A stretch of 64,000 nucleotides of DNA from Branchiostoma floridae (taxonomy: Eukaryota > Chordata > Leptocardii > Amphioxiformes > Branchiostomatidae). Shown here in pieces: positions 24,113 through 34,903 of this stretch (position 1 is the stretch's first letter; the number at the start of each line of letters is the position of its first letter). The position numbers and the translations under genes are program-made. The stretch covers positions 31,697,470-31,761,469 of the forward strand of contig NC_049980.1 of the NCBI RefSeq assembly GCF_000003815.2, in the 5' to 3' direction. The notes beneath the pieces were generated by a model. That model saw only the letters and a program-made list of their open reading frames with translations. It did not search any database and was not told the DNA's origin.

Positions 24113-27100
24113 ATGAGTCTCATGGCGAGCATGGCGAAGTATGAGGGGCTAGAGAGTAACAAAGCCCAGCAAAGAATAACCCAGAGAATAAAGGTAAGTC
24201 AAACATCAACCAACTAGACACATTTATAACTTTTGGAACGTCAGTTGAACAAACATTATAAACTAATCGTGGACTACATGGCAGCTTTATTGGTTGGGCG
24301 CCCTAGAAACACGAGTGACAACTATGTACACGTAATCTATCAACAGAACTTAGTTACTAGCAACAGGTGGTGGTACAATTTTCACAGGTTTCTGGTCCAT
24401 TTTGTGTTGTTGTTCACTTTGTAGAGCTTAAGTTGCTCATAGAGCACCAAGTATCCATGTTATTTCAGTGTATTTCAGGGTATATTTATGTAGGGAAGGG
24501 TTGCTCCTCAACCTGGACCCCCATTTTGCGTCCAACCAAAATGCCATTTAATTGGACCTGGGAGTTCAAATGTGAGGTTGCTACCAGTTGAGCTACAGGG
24601 ACATCCATATTTTCATGATACACAACCATATTCAGAACGCTTTTGAACTTTTGAGGAAACTAGATTGCAAGGTAGGAGTAATAGGTCTTAATGTTCAATA
24701 GATTGTTCAATAATCTGAAGAATAACCACTCTTGCTTGGACCTGTCTACCTGCACCAGAAGAACTGCACTCTGCTCTTGTTTTAAGTACTAGTAAGTACT
24801 AATGATGACAACTTAATACTTTTCTTGCAGAAAGACGAAATGTATGCCAGTCGTCAGAGCACTGTCAGACAGTAAGTACCTAATTTTTCTTGTGCCCTAC
24901 ATAGTGATAGGAACATCCTGTCAATAGTGGGAGAACAAGCCTTATTGACAGGAACAGTGACCAGAAAGGATCAGGCATTATGACACCATATGCACCGAGG
25001 AACAGTCATGTCATTATCTTACATCCAAACTGACCCACATAAGTCAAATGCCTTGTTATAACACATAGTCCTTTATTCAATAATTATTGTTCGTCAGAGA
25101 GGAGCAAGGCAGTAGGCAATTGTTTGACTGCACTAGATCACTTGACCAAAGTGTTTTTGCCAGTGCTCTTTTTAATGACCTAAATGGAAAATTGAGTCCA
25201 GGATCACACCCAAGGACCATGTGTTAGTTGGTCCAATTCAATGTAAATCATGTTTTCGGGACACCCCCAACCCCTGGAACATATTACAGGTACAAGGACT
25301 ACTCCTGGCATGTTCAAAGGGTGCGTTAATTGTTTATAATTACCAGACAGTGCTTTGATGTTAAGCTCGTTACACATTCAGGACACCTTCCCCAAACCAC
25401 GGCCAAATTTGACTCCCAACCTATTCTCGACCAGTTTCCAATCCAATCCAGACCTCTTGCCAACTCCCAAATATTTTATTTTGAAACATTATGAGGCTAG
25501 CATCTGACCTGTAGCTAACCTCACAAAACAACAGACAACCTTTACTCTCAAGTCCCAACCATGGTCTGAGTAAGGTTGGGAGTGGTGAGACTACAATGTT
25601 TAGTGGACTGTTAAAAAAAGTTACAAATTCCACTTGCACCAGAATGGCGCATAGAGCAGTGCCCATCTACATTTCTTTAGCCCAGGGCCAGGAACTTTAT
25701 GCAATCTGACTACAGCAGGGGGCTAGTCTACTAGTAGTGATGTGTGTTTGACTTACACTTCTCCAAATGCTGAATGCGAAGCAGAGAAAGCAGCATGTAC
25801 AATTTTTAATAACTCTTGCCTCAGTGATCCAGTCCCTACCACCATTAGACCCATCACTCCTGCCGTCCTACCTACCGTCACTCCCAGCACCATCGGTAGA
25901 ACCATGGGAGGTTTACAACAAACTTTTGAAAGTGAAAACCAGAAAAGCCGCAGGGCCGGATGGGATACCGGGTAAACTTGTCAAAGAATTTGCATGTGAA
26001 TTGAGCACGCCTCTTGCAGATATCCTGAACGCCTCCCTCCAACAGGGTACCGTGCCAGAGGAGTGGAAATGCGCCGTTGTGGTCCCAGTGCCTAAGACGA
26101 AACCTCCCTCGGTCAAAGAACTACGACCCATCTCATTGACCTCTTTGTTAGGCAAAGTTGCTGAAAGCTTCATCAGTCAATGGGTATTGTCGGACATCAA
26201 ATCTGAAATCGACCCCCAGCAATTCGGCTGCCTGAAGGGTCGATCCACCACCCATTGTCTGTTAGACCTTACAAATGACTTATTCAAGGCCTCCGACAGA
26301 CCTGGTACCCTGAGCTCTCTGGTGTCCACGGATTACAGTAAAGCCTTCGACCGTGTGAATCACACCTTAGCTATTCGCCGACTGATTGAGTTGGGATTAC
26401 GGCCATCTCTAGTCAAATGGATCTCGGACTTCCTCACGAACAGACAACAGATGGTCCGTTACCACGGAGCCCTTTCGGAATCTGTTTCTGTAACCTGTGG
26501 CCTACCGCAAGGAACGATTCTTGGCCCCATCATATTCATTGTTTATATAAACAATGCAGCACGCCAAGCCCTATCCAAGAGATGGAAGTTTGTAGATGAC
26601 TTGAACATGTTGGAAACTAGAAACTCGTCATCACAACCTCCGAGCATCCAATAGGACCTTACTGACTTGACCACATGGTCCCAGGAGAGCCAGATGGTTC
26701 TCCATCCGGGTAAATGTATGGTTCTCCATGTCCAATTCAGCATGACTCCACGGCCTCCTCCCCCGCTCAAGATCAACGACATTTCTCTAGTGGAAGTAAG
26801 AGTCATGAGAATACTCGGTCTCTACCTACAGTCTGACCTCAGATGGAACGCGCACGTCGACCACACATACAGTAAGGCAAGCCAACGTCTGTTCTTACTG
26901 CGCAGACTGAAGCATTTCAACATTTCGAAGGAAGATCTCGTTACTGTCTACACTTCCTACATTCGCCCAGTTACTGAGTACTCAGCCCCTGTCTGGCACC
27001 CAGGGTTAACCACACAGCTGAGCAACAAGATCGAACGTATCCAGCGCAGAGCGGTACGTATCATCATGGGACGCGACTACACCAGCTACCGAGATGCATG

Positions 27101-29328
27101 TACACAGCTTGGCCTTCCATCACTCCACTCCAGGCGTTCGAATCTGACACTCCGATTTGCTCAATCACTCTTAGTCTCTGATCAATATCGCCACTTCCTA
27201 CCATCCACAAGACAGAACATTAGTTGCCGACAAACCCGCTCTGCTAACAAACTGGACATTCCCAAGTGCAGAACTGAACGCTATAGGTCTAGTGCCATTC
27301 CGCACATGGTCCGTCTACTCAACAGTAATGCCCCCATGCCTTAATCCTGCCAATATTGTATGCCTCTAATTTTCGTTTTAGATATTCGCTGGTCGATATC
27401 ATGTATTATATTCGTACCTAACTGATTTTACACGTACTTTTATCTTAATGATTTGCCTTGTTGGACATAGATCGAATGCGTTTGTTTTAATGTGATATTG
27501 CAACTGCAATTCAGCCGTTAGGCTGCGAATGTAGCGATATGTTTTTGCTCAATAAACCATTACACATTAAATTCTTTAGTATGACTAGGCCGGGTATCAA
27601 ACCCATGACCGAACCGAATGCAAGGCAAATTGCTCACTTGGCTCACCCCAGTGAACTAGTTATGTCTAATGTCTATTATTAATCATGGTCTAGGAAAGGT
27701 TGGCTGCCGAGTATAGTCAGGACTCTGGATGCCATGGTCAGCTAGTATGTGATTGTTTCAGGGCAGTCTCTAGGGCATTTTTGCTTCTTAGGACAGATAA
27801 AATTTTTACCCTTTTCGTCCCAAAAATTTGAACTTCAGTACATGGATTAGATCAAAATGTTTATTGCTTAATATGACAGATTTAACAACTTATTGAACAT
27901 CCAAATGAACTGCCAAACAATGAGTGGAGACAGCCCTGGTTTGTTTGTTTGTTTGTTTGTTTGTAACTGGAGCTTTATCTTTCCCCCCAGTGAGAAGGAA
28001 GTAAACCTGGTGTCGGAGTGGTCGGAGGGTCTGGAGGAGGCGAGTGAGGCCAGGAGGTACAAGGACGACCTCAAGAAGATGAAGGAAGAGGTTCGGCTGG
28101 CAAACAGGGCGATGGTGGCCGTGAGTGTTCATTTCTTTTACAATTTTCTGGTAAACCTAGCCTTTTTTTGTAGTATACACTTTTTTGGCCTTTTGTACTA
28201 GGTCACTTGTACGGGCAGCAGTACAAGTGACCCAGTACAAAGAGAAAAAAAACACGAGCCAAAAATGGCCCAGAGAGCCAGGTATGGTAAACTGCCTTTA
28301 GGCGTAACTAGGGCTGGGTACCGGTACGGTGTACTGGTACAAAACCAGTTTTTCTTATTGGACCGGTCCGAAAAACTGGACCTGAAAAAAATCAGTGGAC
28401 CGGCAGTTGGACCTGTTGGAAAATGAACAGATTATATGATCAGGCAATCACACGTTTTGGGGCTTACCGGTGGAAGAAAATAACAAGGGAGAAGCAGAGT
28501 AGAGTCTATAGTCATTTCTAACAAGTTTTACAGTCAATCATACAGAGGCAGCTAGCCTTGTAGGATTCTAAAATGCCAGTGGGAGTTGAATATTCCACAA
28601 AACATATTTCTTTGTAGCAAAATGGACCATTCTTTTAAGTATTGTCCTTTCACAATTTTTCACATACTGAATCAGGTTCAGGTCCGAACCTGGACCTGAT
28701 CCTCTGGACCTGAACCGGACCTGAATTTTCTGTACTTGCAACACTCTGATTTTGTACAGTAGGTATACAAGCCACATAAGACTGTACTGTAAGGTTTAAT
28801 CCACTCCACTCATACTGGAATGGACTCCTCATCTTTCCAATGAGTGTGGTGAGGTCTTATCAATTAAAGCATTTGCATGAGGTCCAGTGGGGCATGGTTA
28901 TCCTCACACACAAATCTAACAACCAGAGCCACAAAGTCATCTTGGCCTTGCCCAAGTGGGCAGTATCATCATTCGGTAAATGGAAATTTACAAAACCAAG
29001 TTAGCTTGGCAAATTCAATTCAAATAGCAGAAAGGCGAGGATATATGTGAAAAAAACTTGACTGTATACTTTATTGACCGAGTGAAGGGACCAACTCGCA
29101 AGTAAGGTCTTTTGTTTCATTTTCAGGTTCATAGTTTTTAGTCATTACTCATTACAATCACAAGCAGGCACCAGTATTTTCACTGTGTTGCTAACTATTG
29201 TTGACTGAATTGTGTTTTTCTGACAGGTCCGCAGAGCAGCACTGAAGAAGCTAATCGAAGAGGAGCACAGAGCCCACGAACAGGAGCTACATGCCATGGG
29301 GAAGGCTTTCTACATCAAGAGAACATGA
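24113..29328 (+). CDS. CFAP141: Cilia and flagella associated protein 141 (C1orf189 homologue), four exons, 117 aa
   Basis: Small axonemal protein; vertebrate CFAP141 is a microtubule inner protein of ciliary doublets. Exons: 24113-24193, 24831-24871, 27991-28120, 29227-29328, all GT/AG. Phases 0, 2 and 0 join to 354 nt, against 101 aa for the human protein. The product is rich in Lys, Arg and Glu and predicted mainly helical. The diagnostic end is the last exon: RRAALKKLIEEEH followed by QELHAMGKAFYIKRT, which matches the MGKAFYVERF-type C-terminus of CFAP141. The start is the first ATG, after GCCAAA, and directly precedes a long exon-1 helix. The gene is divergent from the arylsulfatase at 23666, with an X-box upstream. 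Intron 2 hosts a LINE nested in a SINE. A possible poly(A) signal AATAAA is at 29785. The family call rests mainly on the C-terminal 45 residues. Confidence 0.85.
25690..25811 (-). mobile_element. SINE body, left fragment (interrupted by the LINE)
   Basis: Reverse-strand match to the SINE body seen at 660-870: shared are the tract around AAGCAGAGAAAGCAGCATGT and CAGCAGGGGGCTAGTC. It stops at ACAATTTTTA, where the LINE begins. The missing tRNA-like head is at 27567-27665. Confidence 0.6.
25767..27344 (+). pseudogene. Degenerate reverse transcriptase reading frame of the intronic LINE
   Basis: Two reading frames, 25767-26654 and 26667-27344, are in the same phase and separated only by a TAG where family members would have Gln (SIQ-stop-DLTDL). 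The first residues from 25767 derive from the interrupted SINE, not from the LINE. With endonuclease and N-terminus absent, it is not an autonomous element. Confidence 0.8.
25812..27566 (+). mobile_element. 5'-truncated non-LTR retrotransposon (CR1/L2/jockey-like RT) with one in-frame stop
   Basis: The reverse transcriptase reads from about 25815 to 27344 in one frame, broken by a single TAG at 26652-26654. Visible RT motifs are KAAGPDGIPGKLVK, LRPISLTSLLGKVAE, STDYSKAFDRVNH (motif A Asp), GLPQGTILGP (motif B) and KFVDDLNML (motif C, FVDD instead of the usual YADD or FADD). The downstream thumb-like part has LKHFNISKEDLVTVYTSYIRP. The endonuclease is missing, as in 5'-truncated copies. The 3' UTR holds a short hairpin CAGCCGTTAGGCTG at 27512-27525 and an AATAAA before the end. 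It lies in CFAP141 intron 2, in sense orientation, inside a SINE. Clade assignment is tentative. Confidence 0.88.
27567..27665 (-). mobile_element. SINE tRNA-like head, right fragment (interrupted by the LINE)
   Basis: On the - strand it reads CACTGGGGTGAGCCAAGTGA, then a B-box-like GGGTTTGATACCC and GGCCTAGTCATAC, as at the head of the SINE at 5320-5525. With 25690-25811 it forms one SINE split by the LINE. Confidence 0.6.
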
Positions 29329-30510
29329 GCAGGGGAGGGGCTAATATGGGGGGAGGTGTCACAACAGAATTATTACAAAGGGCTTGGTATATATATATAT
29401 ACATTGTACCATCACAGAGAGTTATTGGCACAACTGTTTAAGTGTCATGAAAAATTCAGCCGTCTTGTTACCACAAAGATTGTCTTGAAGCTTTGTCAAA
29501 GGTTCCCTCTGTCACTGCCAACTTGACGTTAAACATATATTTTTTAGCAGAGTCGGCAAAATTTGTCGTTCACTTTCTGGAGTCTAATCAGCTGTTTGCT
29601 GATGAGATAGAAAATACCACTTGTATAATACACCTGTTTGCTAAGGCTAGAATTGTGTATTGTTTCTTCTCATCTTCCAAAGCACCTGCTAGTATAGTAC
29701 ATAGGGCTGTATCTCTTACGTAGAGGGCAGTTTCTTGTCTATTGTTATATATTATATTCAGTTCTTAAGAATTAGGAGAAAAAAAATAAAAAGCCTTCCA
29801 AACTTGTCTGGAGGAGTCTCAAGAAATTCCATGAGTATTGACCCATTTTAAGGATCGGTAGTACTTTTGCAGACAAAAGTGATCAAGGTTAACAAGAATC
29901 TTCTAATAACTCCATACAAACCTGGACAAATACATGCAACAGACTGAGTGAAGACTTAGTGTTGGGCAACATCATCCTTTATTACAAATGCTGAAATTCT
30001 TACAGTAATACGCATGATCTGATGTCAAATTAGTAAAAAAATAAAAGTATTTTTCACAGCTGAAGCCACTAACCCTCAAGTACAAGTACATACAACATGC
30101 TATACTCTCTCTCTCTAAGACACACCATTACTACTTGGTCCCAATCAAACACTAGACAATCACTACTTCCACAGTGTAATCAAGTCAAGACTCGATATTG
30201 TTCTTGCACTAGACTATAAGCAATTTCACAGATCCAACTGCTCATGCACAGGTCAAAGGTGAAGGCCCCTGACCTGTAAACAGTTCTTGTCTCTACCATG
30301 CTTTAAATATGTCCATATAAGGCAGTTGGCAAAACTATGACAGGTTTGGTTCTGCATCTCAGTCAGGGGCCTTCAACTTTGGCCTGCGCATGAGCAGGTG
30401 CATCTGTGAAAGGGCCTATTATTGGTCAGTGCCAGGCCATAGTGGTACACAAGGCTAACTTCTACCATTGGAATGGAATGGAATGTAGTATGTACATGGT
30501 GTTGAACCGT

Positions 30511-30594
30511 TGTAGCCTGGTATCCAGCCGTGTCATAGCTCCCGAGTCTATTCTGACTCGAAAGCTATGATATGGCTGAATACCAGGCTACAAC
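30511..30594. mobile_element. 84-bp foldback MITE (TGTAGCCTGGTAT family)
   Basis: TGTAGCCTGGTATCCAGCCG and its complement CTGAATACCAGGCTACA form a hairpin, with ATAGCT/AGCTAT inside. Related hairpins lie at 56503-56735. Confidence 0.85.
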
Positions 30595-31450
30595 AGTTGA
30601 TGGAAACAAGACTTTTCACATCATGGTGACTAAAGGTCTACATACATGTACTCGGCAGTGTTGGTAGCTGGTTACTTAGTACTGAGGCACAACCACAAAA
30701 TCGTGATCAAGAAATTACAGAGCACACTGCCATCAGTACAGCTCTACTCTCATAGACAGAAAATGGACTCATACACAGTCAAAGGCATCCATGAAAAATA
30801 CAGGCACACATGCATGGCATATCAAATGGATAGTGAGTGAGTGAGCATGTGAATGTCTCTCTCACTATTGCTTATATCACAAGAAAATAGTCTCATTCAG
30901 CTGTTATGGCAGATAAAAACAGTTCATGACAAAGTTCCTTCAAGACAAAGCCTGTCATTGCACACCAAAAAGCCAGAAAAACTACATATCTTTTCCCAAA
31001 ATCAAAAGTCTATAGCAAACACAAAATGTATGGTGTGAAAGATCCATGTTTGTTTTTTTTATTCTGGGGCTTCAAGTAGTCCTGGGGATCTACCTTGCTA
31101 TACTTTGGAAATGCAATGTGGTGTGAAGTCTTGTTTTATATAGATACAATTGTGTACAAATAATTTTCAGTATCCAACTAAATACATAAGTTCCACTTTT
31201 TCTAAAAGGCGCCATCTAGAGGACATGTTATGAACTGCAGTTCTTCCTAAAGAGCCTTTGTGACAAGTTTCTAAATATACAATTGTACCAAATTGAATGT
31301 TAAAATAGCTTCTTGTTTAACTGTAATGTCATGTACCTAATCTTATGCTAACTCTTTTTATCACATGATCACAGCTATATCATGTAAACCTGCCATCACC
31401 ATAGCCTCATCTGCAAATGTCTAACTTGTAGCCCTGGTTCTTATCTCTGG

Positions 31451-31600
31451 GAGGAGCGTTGATTCATGATTTTCAACATGAACTAGGGTTAGCTAATGCC
31501 AGGAGAGAAAGTTTGCCGGAAGAGTTTGGGCCACCAGAATTTCCTCTCCCGGCATTCGAGAACTTGAGCCCATGTGAAAAATTGTGAATCAGCGCTCCAG
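31451..31600. repeat. Foldback repeat
   Basis: GGAGCGTTGATTCATGATTT and the complement of AAATTGTGAATCAGCGCTCC pair imperfectly. A second inner pair surrounds GGAGAGAAAGTTTGCCGG / CCTCTCCCGGCA. Probably a MITE. Confidence 0.6.
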
Positions 31601-33523
31601 CAAAAAAATAAAACCCCATGCACACTACTAGGAATCTGCAAAGGACGCCACCATCACCAGTGGTCCAAATCATTCTTGTTTACAACATGCTAACCCTACA
31701 TTGTTATAGAATTGTCCATTCTTAAGACTGGAGTCAGTCAAGGGAGGGCTTCCTCCTTATGAGTGAAGACACCCTGGCATGATGATGATGATGATGAATT
31801 TCTTTGGATGACACCCTCCAAAACCTCAACACCTTGATATGTAAGTCTTGAGTTAAAAGAAAGGGGTGTTTTCTTGATTTTTTTTCAAAATACAAGATGA
31901 ATTAGTTTACAAATACAGAGATTTACATCCACAAAATACATATCGTTAGGACCAACAAATTTAAAGTCTTCTGCTTACAAAAAAAAGTTTTAACTGACGT
32001 TCCGGTTTTTCTTTTGTTTTCCTCCATTTTGAAAAACAAACAATAACCAGCGATTACAGAAATTTAAATTTAGCTGCGAATAACTAAAAATTAGCCATCA
32101 TAGAATTTCATTAATGTGGCCTCATCAACCATTCCAGACTCTATGACCATTTAGGTTATGATATGCAAAGTCTAACAGCTATAATAAGTATAAAGCCACC
32201 TGGAGGCTTCTCCACAGTATGGAGTTACATTGCACTAGATATCTTACGGTCTGTGGAAAAGGAAAAACAACAACTTCAAAAGCTGGTAGTTACTTTAACA
32301 GCACTCTGTGCACTGGAAATGTGATAAGTTTGGAATGTTTAAGTGCCAGTGTGACACCAATGACACTAGAAATTAGCAGAATACAACACAACAGTTTTTG
32401 ATTACATTTAACCAATACAATGTATGTAAAACATAAACATGAACAGTAGTAGTTGTATCTAAGTGTCGTAATTTAGTTTCACAAGGACTTGCAGTCTATT
32501 TCATCATGATCAAACAATTGACAATAATCACAATACATAAGCCTATACAAGCGTCCATACAACTTCATCATCATTACAAAACAAATGGTTAAATCATATT
32601 TACAGTTTTTGTACAATATCTCACACAGTACACACCGACCATTTGGCCAGGCATGAAGATCTGATCACTTATGGCAATGAAAAGACACAGCAGCACGATG
32701 TTCACATAAACATCACTCAGTGGTCACTGGGCACTCACCCAGATATTTACTCTCTAAGCACAGGTTTTGACTCTGGCTCTTTTTTGATTTGATTTTAGGC
32801 GCTTTAGTTGGGTTTTCTATTTCATGTCTGCCAGCCAATCTCGCGGACATTACAAAAATGACACAAAATTGAAAACCTACAAAAAAACAGCCAGAGCGAA
32901 ACCTCTGCTTTGACAGTACGATATATATACAGTATCGATGCATCCCTTGTACATGTATTAAAAAAAAAAACACTAACAAAACACAATTATTATAATTGAC
33001 CTCTTAACCTTCTTCCTAACCCCATAGCCAATACAGCTTTGGTGCCAAATGGCAACCTTAGCATACTGAAGGTCTAACATGTTTAAAAACATGTATGGCA
33101 GTGAGGAGCTGTCATGGAAACATAAAACACAATCATGGATAATAAAGATTTTTTTGTACGTTATGCCATACTCAAAGTAAAAAGGCATATTACTTGATCT
33201 GCTAGGTCAGCATCCGGTACTTATTTTCGAATCGCAAAACCAGCAAATGGAACTAGAGTCATTGGTTGTGATTCTATCAAATGGAATGTTACTTACAGTC
33301 ATTGCATTGGTGAAAGAATTGATTTACAAGTAATCTCATTGCCTACTTTGCTTGTTTCCACATCACTGGAATGTTGCAGTATTCTCTCTAAGCAGAGACT
33401 GGAGAGAGTTGCTGGCTTTCGGACAGCTAGTATAACAGTGATGTAGTATGCACTAAATAGCACGAAGGATAATATTTTGCATATATTGTGTAAAGGTCAG
33501 GCAAATGTAGTTCCATAGCCTTT

Positions 33524-33775
33524 TTGTGGCCGTATGAGGCAGTGGGTTGTTATCCACTGTGTCCGGGAAGTTTAAGGCGGAGCCCAATCCTCTCCTTCCA
33601 CCGCCTTTTCCCTCCTGAAGCTAGGCGCCCATTCTTACACCTGGGTGGAGTGAGGAAAGTCATGAAGAGTGCCTTTCCTGAAGGCACGACATCAGTTTCA
33701 TGTCAGGAGACTTGAATCCAGTACCTCAAAGTTCTGGGCCAAACACCCAACACCACATTACGGCACATGATGCAG
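33524..33775 (-). mobile_element. tRNA-related SINE, family B copy
   Basis: Contains TTATCCACTGTGTCC, AGTGCCTTTCCTGAAGGCAC and a - strand B-box relative (complement of GACTTGAATCC), shared with the other family B copies. It lies just downstream of the semaphorin stop codon. Confidence 0.6.
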
Positions 33776-33937
33776 AGACATGTAGTATAATGATACCTTA
33801 CATGATTGTGTACCATTTTGCCAAATTCCGGTTAAACTTGCATTTGCAATGGGGATGCCATTATAAGAAATTGTGCTTGACCATAAGAAGCCAGATCGGA
33901 CCTTGATGCTTGCTATTAGTGATGTGAAGTTTTTCGC

Positions 33938-34903
33938 TCATGCCTCTGACGTGTCCCCGTTGTCCGGCATGTCCAATGTGATGCTGTGCATACTGTCTGA
34001 AGATACCAGGCCTTTTGAGTGGTCTCTGTTTGTGGATGGACTCCCTTCTTTGTCGAGTGACGCCACCATAGCTTCTAACTCGTCTAGCTTACTGTTGTCT
34101 ATTGGCATGAGACTTTCTCTCACGACCTGTGGGCTATCGTCCGCTCTCTTTAAGCTTCTGTTAAGTTCCCTCATCAGGGCTTGCTGTTCGGGAATCTTGT
34201 TATTGGAGGCGTTGAAGTTTTTGTTGGCCTCAACAACATTAGAGACGTTGTCATCCTCATCTATGGTCTCCTGTGTGGTGCCGTTAGGCCTCTGCCACTT
34301 TACCCTTGCGTCTGTTCCGTCCGCCTCCGACCGACTGAGCAAACGTTTGATGCTCCATCTTGGGCCTTTGGGGAAGTACTTCCTGTCCGAGGACTTGTGC
34401 GGCTTCTCTTCCACGTTGTTGTCCTCCCCATCACAAGGCACCTGGATTTTGTTTTTCTTCCACATCAGGAACAGAGCCACTAGGATGGCTAAGATGATCA
34501 GCACCATCAGCGTGACAGCGATGCCCTTCCACGCGGATGAACCCGCCTGCACGTTCCGAGCCGCGGGCTTCGACACGGGCAGATCGTCGAACGTCAAACA
34601 GCAGGCCTGCTGGCTGGGATCCTCGGGCTGGGTGCCGAGAGGTGCCCTGACCTGACACGCCCTCGGGAGCAGCCTGTTGAAGCTTGTCACCGTCATCTTG
34701 GCACTGCAGTTGAGCAGGACGTTCTGCGCTGACTCCAGAAGACAGCAGGCCTTCTGTTGTTGGGCGAGCATGTTCACGCACATGTCGCTCTCTAAGGTAC
34801 AGCGGGCGGAGTTCTCATCCACCTGGATGTTGATCCTGTGGACCGTCGTCATCTCGCAGCCGTTCTCCTTACGGGCACAGGTGATCTCACCTGACGTCTC
34901 CAC
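33938..34903 (-). CDS. SEMA4-like: Semaphorin last exon: end of Ig, transmembrane helix, cytoplasmic tail
   Basis: 966-bp terminal coding exon, 321 codons plus TGA. It opens VETSGEITC, closing the Ig-like domain begun in the previous exon. A Cys-rich ectodomain stem follows, then a hydrophobic helix at about 34460-34525 followed by WKKNK as stop-transfer. The tail is polar and acidic/basic mixed, with PKGPRWSIKRLL and Asn-rich parts. I recognise no PDZ ligand or other tail motif. Confidence 0.9.
   Translation of the reverse strand: METSGEITCARKENGCEMTTVHRINIQVDENSARCTLESDMCVNMLAQQQKACCLLESAQNVLLNCSAKMTVTSFNRLLPRACQVRAPLGTQPEDPSQQACCLTFDDLPVSKPAARNVQAGSSAWKGIAVTLMVLIILAILVALFLMWKKNKIQVPCDGEDNNVEEKPHKSSDRKYFPKGPRWSIKRLLSRSEADGTDARVKWQRPNGTTQETIDEDDNVSNVVEANKNFNASNNKIPEQQALMRELNRSLKRADDSPQVVRESLMPIDNSKLDELEAMVASLDKEGSPSTNRDHSKGLVSSDSMHSITLDMPDNGDTSEA

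Larger units (their letters stand above)
29329..33937. other. Region between CFAP141 and semaphorin stop codons
   Basis: Convergent 3' flanks. It holds the CFAP141 3' UTR (AATAAA at 29785) and probably a long semaphorin 3' UTR on the - strand. It also contains foldback elements (30511-30594, 31451-31600), an ATG trinucleotide run near 31780 and a SINE (33524-33775). No gene is recognised. Confidence 0.65.

Noticed and set aside
33873..34655. 260-codon + strand frame
   Set aside because: It is antisense to the last semaphorin exon, whose - strand frame has a TM helix, correct splice site and family continuity.
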